64,000 nt of DNA, taken from positions 1,860,001 to 1,924,000 of the forward strand of contig NZ_JQNR01000005.1 in the NCBI RefSeq assembly GCF_000745345.1, read 5' to 3'. The translations under genes were made by a program, and so were the position numbers. Positions 61,971 to 64,000 of the stretch are shown here, one piece after another; position 1 is the stretch's first letter; the number at the start of each line of letters is the position of its first letter. Under the pieces are notes generated by a model. It did no database searches. It saw nothing but the letters and a program-made list of their open reading frames with translations, and was not told the origin of the DNA. The DNA comes from Actinacidiphila yeochonensis CN732. Lineage in GTDB: Bacteria; Actinomycetota; Actinomycetes; Streptomycetales; Streptomycetaceae.

Positions 61971-62916
61971 CCGGCGCCACCGTCGCGCCGTCGGCGACGG
62001 CCCGCAGCAGGTCCCCGCCGCCCGCTATGTCCTCGTCCAGCTCCTCGACCAGCCGGGAGAAGTAGCTGCGGAACTCGCCGGCCTCCGCCTCGGCCGCGGC
62101 GGCCACGTCCAGCCGTCCGGTCTCCCGGTGCTGCTCCACCAGCCGCCGGCACAGCACCCCCAGCAGGTAGGGGTGGAGCCCGGACCAGGCCAGCAGCTCG
62201 GGCAGTACGGCGGACAGGTCGAGCCCGGCCCGTCGGGCCCGGTCAACCATCCGGCCCGCCTCGGCCGCGGTGAACAGCCCGACGTGGACGCGTTCGCCCA
62301 TCACCTGGTCCAGCCGGGAGCCGCCGGCCGCGTCGGTCTCGATCGCGGCGAGGGGGCGCCGGGAGATGGTCAACAGGCCGACGGGGTAGTCGGGTTCGCT
62401 CGCCAGCGTGCGCAGCAGCTGGAACGCCGAGAGCTCCGGCAGTACCCGGGGCGCGCGGTCGAAGTCGTCCATCACCACCAGCACGTGGCGGCCCCGCTCG
62501 CCGACGGCGCCGAAGAACTCGGCTATGGCGCCCGGCAGTTTGAGCAGGTCCCGGGTGTCGCGCACCGGTGCGGCCAGCGCGGCCAGCTCCGGCAGGTCCG
62601 GGAAGGCGGTCGTGATCTGCTCGGCCATGGCGCCGAAGAGCCCGTAGACGGAGGGCTGCCGGCCCACGCTCAGCCACACCACCGCCAGGTCGCGGCGGCG
62701 TTCCGGGCCGATGCCGGCCAGCGCCCGGGCGACGAGGCTGCTGCGGCCGGTCTTGCTGAGCCCGAACAGGCTCAGGTTGGCCGGCCGTCCGGGCACCTTC
62801 CACACGGCGGTGACCTTCTCCAGCAGCGCGGGACGGTCGACGAACGCCGACCCGGTGGGGAGGCCGTCGACGAAGTCGTACGGGTTGGCCGGGCTGGTCG
62901 GGCCGGCTGGGCTCAC
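61600..62916 (-). CDS. AAA/ATPase_2-like NTPase domain, broken at its 3' end by a frameshift
   Basis: GTG 62916 opens about 315 good codons: a leader NPYDFVDGLPTGSAFVDRPALLEK, P-loop GLSKTGRSS (the Walker A lysine is replaced by Arg), Walker B HVLVVMDDFDRA, and helical sensor regions (LLAWSGLHPYLLGVLCRRLVEQH). Near 61964-61971 (CCCCGGGG) similarity jumps to the -1 frame, which continues into a winged helix and the glycosyltransferase; in the original frame the tail becomes Arg/Pro-rich nonsense ending at 61600. One deleted base, or a sequencing error, would explain it. Confidence 0.7.
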   Translation of the reverse strand: MSPAGPTSPANPYDFVDGLPTGSAFVDRPALLEKVTAVWKVPGRPANLSLFGLSKTGRSSLVARALAGIGPERRRDLAVVWLSVGRQPSVYGLFGAMAEQITTAFPDLPELAALAAPVRDTRDLLKLPGAIAEFFGAVGERGRHVLVVMDDFDRAPRVLPELSAFQLLRTLASEPDYPVGLLTISRRPLAAIETDAAGGSRLDQVMGERVHVGLFTAAEAGRMVDRARRAGLDLSAVLPELLAWSGLHPYLLGVLCRRLVEQHRETGRLDVAAAAEAEAGEFRSYFSRLVEELDEDIAGGGDLLRAVADGATVAPAPGSRRASAAARPRPPAARPRPRPRPPAARPRPPALRPRPSATAWERPRAATRTPCRSPGSCGTSPTSGSSSATAPTCGSSPPPSPATSAIPGCWAGRAAPVPAATAAPRWWWPPSGVRRTAA

Positions 62917-62980
62917 GACGGCCTCACCGCTCCTCTCACGACTCCTCTCACCGCTCCTTCCACCGCTCTCACGGCTCGTC

Positions 62981-64000
62981 TCAGTGCGTCTCGGACGGCT
63001 CGCACGCGGTCCCGTCCGGATGCGGCACGGCCGGGGCGGCCGCCGCGAACCGCAGCAGCCACGCCTCGTAGAGGCCGACGACGATCCGGTACCCGTCCCG
63101 CTCCCGCGTCACCACCCCGTGCGCCTCCAGCGCGTCGAGCAGGCCGGGCGGCAGCGGCCCGACGTGCGCGCGGGCGATGTCGGCCGCCGACGCGGGGACC
63201 GGCTCGTGGCCCTGGCGGCGGCAGGACCGCGCGACGGCGGCCAGCAGGGCCCGCACCCGGAGCTTGGCCGGGGCGCCGGCCACCAGGACCGACGTCTCCA
63301 GGTTGTCGAAGTCGGCCTCGGTCAGCGCGCCGACCATGGCCTCCGCCACCTGCGCGACGTCCGCCTCCGTCACCAGGCGGGCGTTCTCCTCGTTCATGCG
63401 GGCGACGATCTTCGCGCACAGCCGCTGCACGTAGAAGGGGTTGCCGCCGGAGAGCCGGAAGATCTCGGCGAACGCCCGCCCCCGGAACCGGCTGCGGCTG
63501 CCCTCCAACGGTTCGGCCAGCTGCGCCGGTTGCTCCACGAGCGCGCGGGCGCCCACCTCGTCCAGGTAGCTGACCCGCTCGATGCCGAAGACGCCGAACG
63601 CGTTCGGGTCGGCCGTGACCAGCTCCTCGATGTCGGACTGCCCGACGAGCACCAGGTGGAAGAGCTGCCGCTCGACCAGCGCCTTGAAGGCCGTCATGAA
63701 CGACGCCGGCAGGGCGCCGTCGCGCACCCACTGCTCCACGTACTGGAACTCGTCGATGAAGACGACCCAGGGCGGCCGGTCCGGGCAGGCCCTGCGGTAC
63801 GCGGTGAACAGGGCGGCGCAGTCGTGCACCGGGTCCGGGCTGGTGATCAGCCGGTCCCGGTCGAAGCCGGGCGGCAGCAGCCGGACCGGGCCGGCGACGG
63901 TCTGCTCGGCCCCGTCCAGGATGCGCCACAGCACCACACCGAGCAGGCGGCCTGCGCTGTTGAGCGCGTCGGTGGCGTTGAGGCCGCCGAGGTTTCCGAC
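62981..64000 (-). CDS. AAA/ATPase_2-like NTPase, 5' end outside the window
   Basis: At least 339 codons, open to the window edge (NLGGLNATDALNSAGRLLG at 64000-63938). The P-loop must lie upstream. Visible are Walker B VVFIDEFQYVEQW, the sensor region LFHLVLVGQSDIEEL, a sensor-II-like FRLSGGNPFYVQRLCAKIV, and a C-terminal winged helix (LLDALEAHGVVTRERDGYRIV). It runs in the same direction as the ATPase-glycosyltransferase gene with 64 bases between them and is probably cotranscribed. The pair resembles STAND/ATPase_2 partners of unknown role. Confidence 0.78.
   Translation of the reverse strand, partial: VGNLGGLNATDALNSAGRLLGVVLWRILDGAEQTVAGPVRLLPPGFDRDRLITSPDPVHDCAALFTAYRRACPDRPPWVVFIDEFQYVEQWVRDGALPASFMTAFKALVERQLFHLVLVGQSDIEELVTADPNAFGVFGIERVSYLDEVGARALVEQPAQLAEPLEGSRSRFRGRAFAEIFRLSGGNPFYVQRLCAKIVARMNEENARLVTEADVAQVAEAMVGALTEADFDNLETSVLVAGAPAKLRVRALLAAVARSCRRQGHEPVPASAADIARAHVGPLPPGLLDALEAHGVVTRERDGYRIVVGLYEAWLLRFAAAAPAVPHPDGTACEPSETH

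Overview
The window is very GC-rich actinobacterial DNA. GTG/TTG starts, the murB-add-aspC-tRNA(Trp)-secE-nusG and rplJL-rpoBC / rpsL-rpsG-fusA-tuf order, a DUF5753 regulator, a WhiB-type protein and a TTA codon in an accessory gene all point to a Streptomyces-like member of the Streptomycetaceae. Most of it is the core transcription/translation locus, interrupted in two places by accessory DNA.

Layout. 1-6.6 kb: end of a drug-efflux MFS gene, murB, add, an aspartate-type aminotransferase, tRNA-Trp, secE, nusG and a strong terminator. 6.7-21.5 kb: about 15 kb of unrelated genes separating nusG from rplK: a TetR remnant, a secreted SGNH esterase, leuCD with a divergent IclR regulator, an XRE/DUF5753 regulator, an orphan response regulator, an ArsR/MFS divergent pair, a two-gene operon of unknown function (a 1279-residue acyltransferase-kinase-like protein plus an all-helical partner) and a PPOX-type flavoenzyme. 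21.9-35.7 kb: rplK, rplA, two duplicated lipoproteins, rplJ, rplL, rpoB, rpoC and a DUF1707 membrane protein, with promoters, an L10-type leader and terminators.

35.8-55.3 kb: a cluster almost entirely on the minus strand that encodes a non-contractile (siphovirus-type) tail: tail-terminator-like protein, major tail protein, tail chaperone with a candidate -1 frameshift, two tape-measure-like proteins, distal tail protein, four tandem receptor-binding/fibre-like paralogues, a minor tail protein, an amidase endolysin and holin-like proteins. No capsid, portal, terminase, integrase or replication gene is visible, so it looks like an F-type tailocin or a domesticated tail module placed between rpoC and rpsL. 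A regulatory cassette at its upstream end (WhiB-like protein, Cys-rich protein, HTH protein, divergent XRE regulator) shares a repeated operator-like motif with the region ahead of the structural genes.

55.7-60.4 kb: rpsL promoter, rpsG, fusA, tuf and terminator. 60.4-64 kb: minus-strand ATPase-glycosyltransferase fusion split by a frameshift, and the 3' part of a second AAA-type ATPase that runs off the window.

The candidates most worth following are the tail cluster with its own regulatory circuit and the acyltransferase-kinase two-gene operon.
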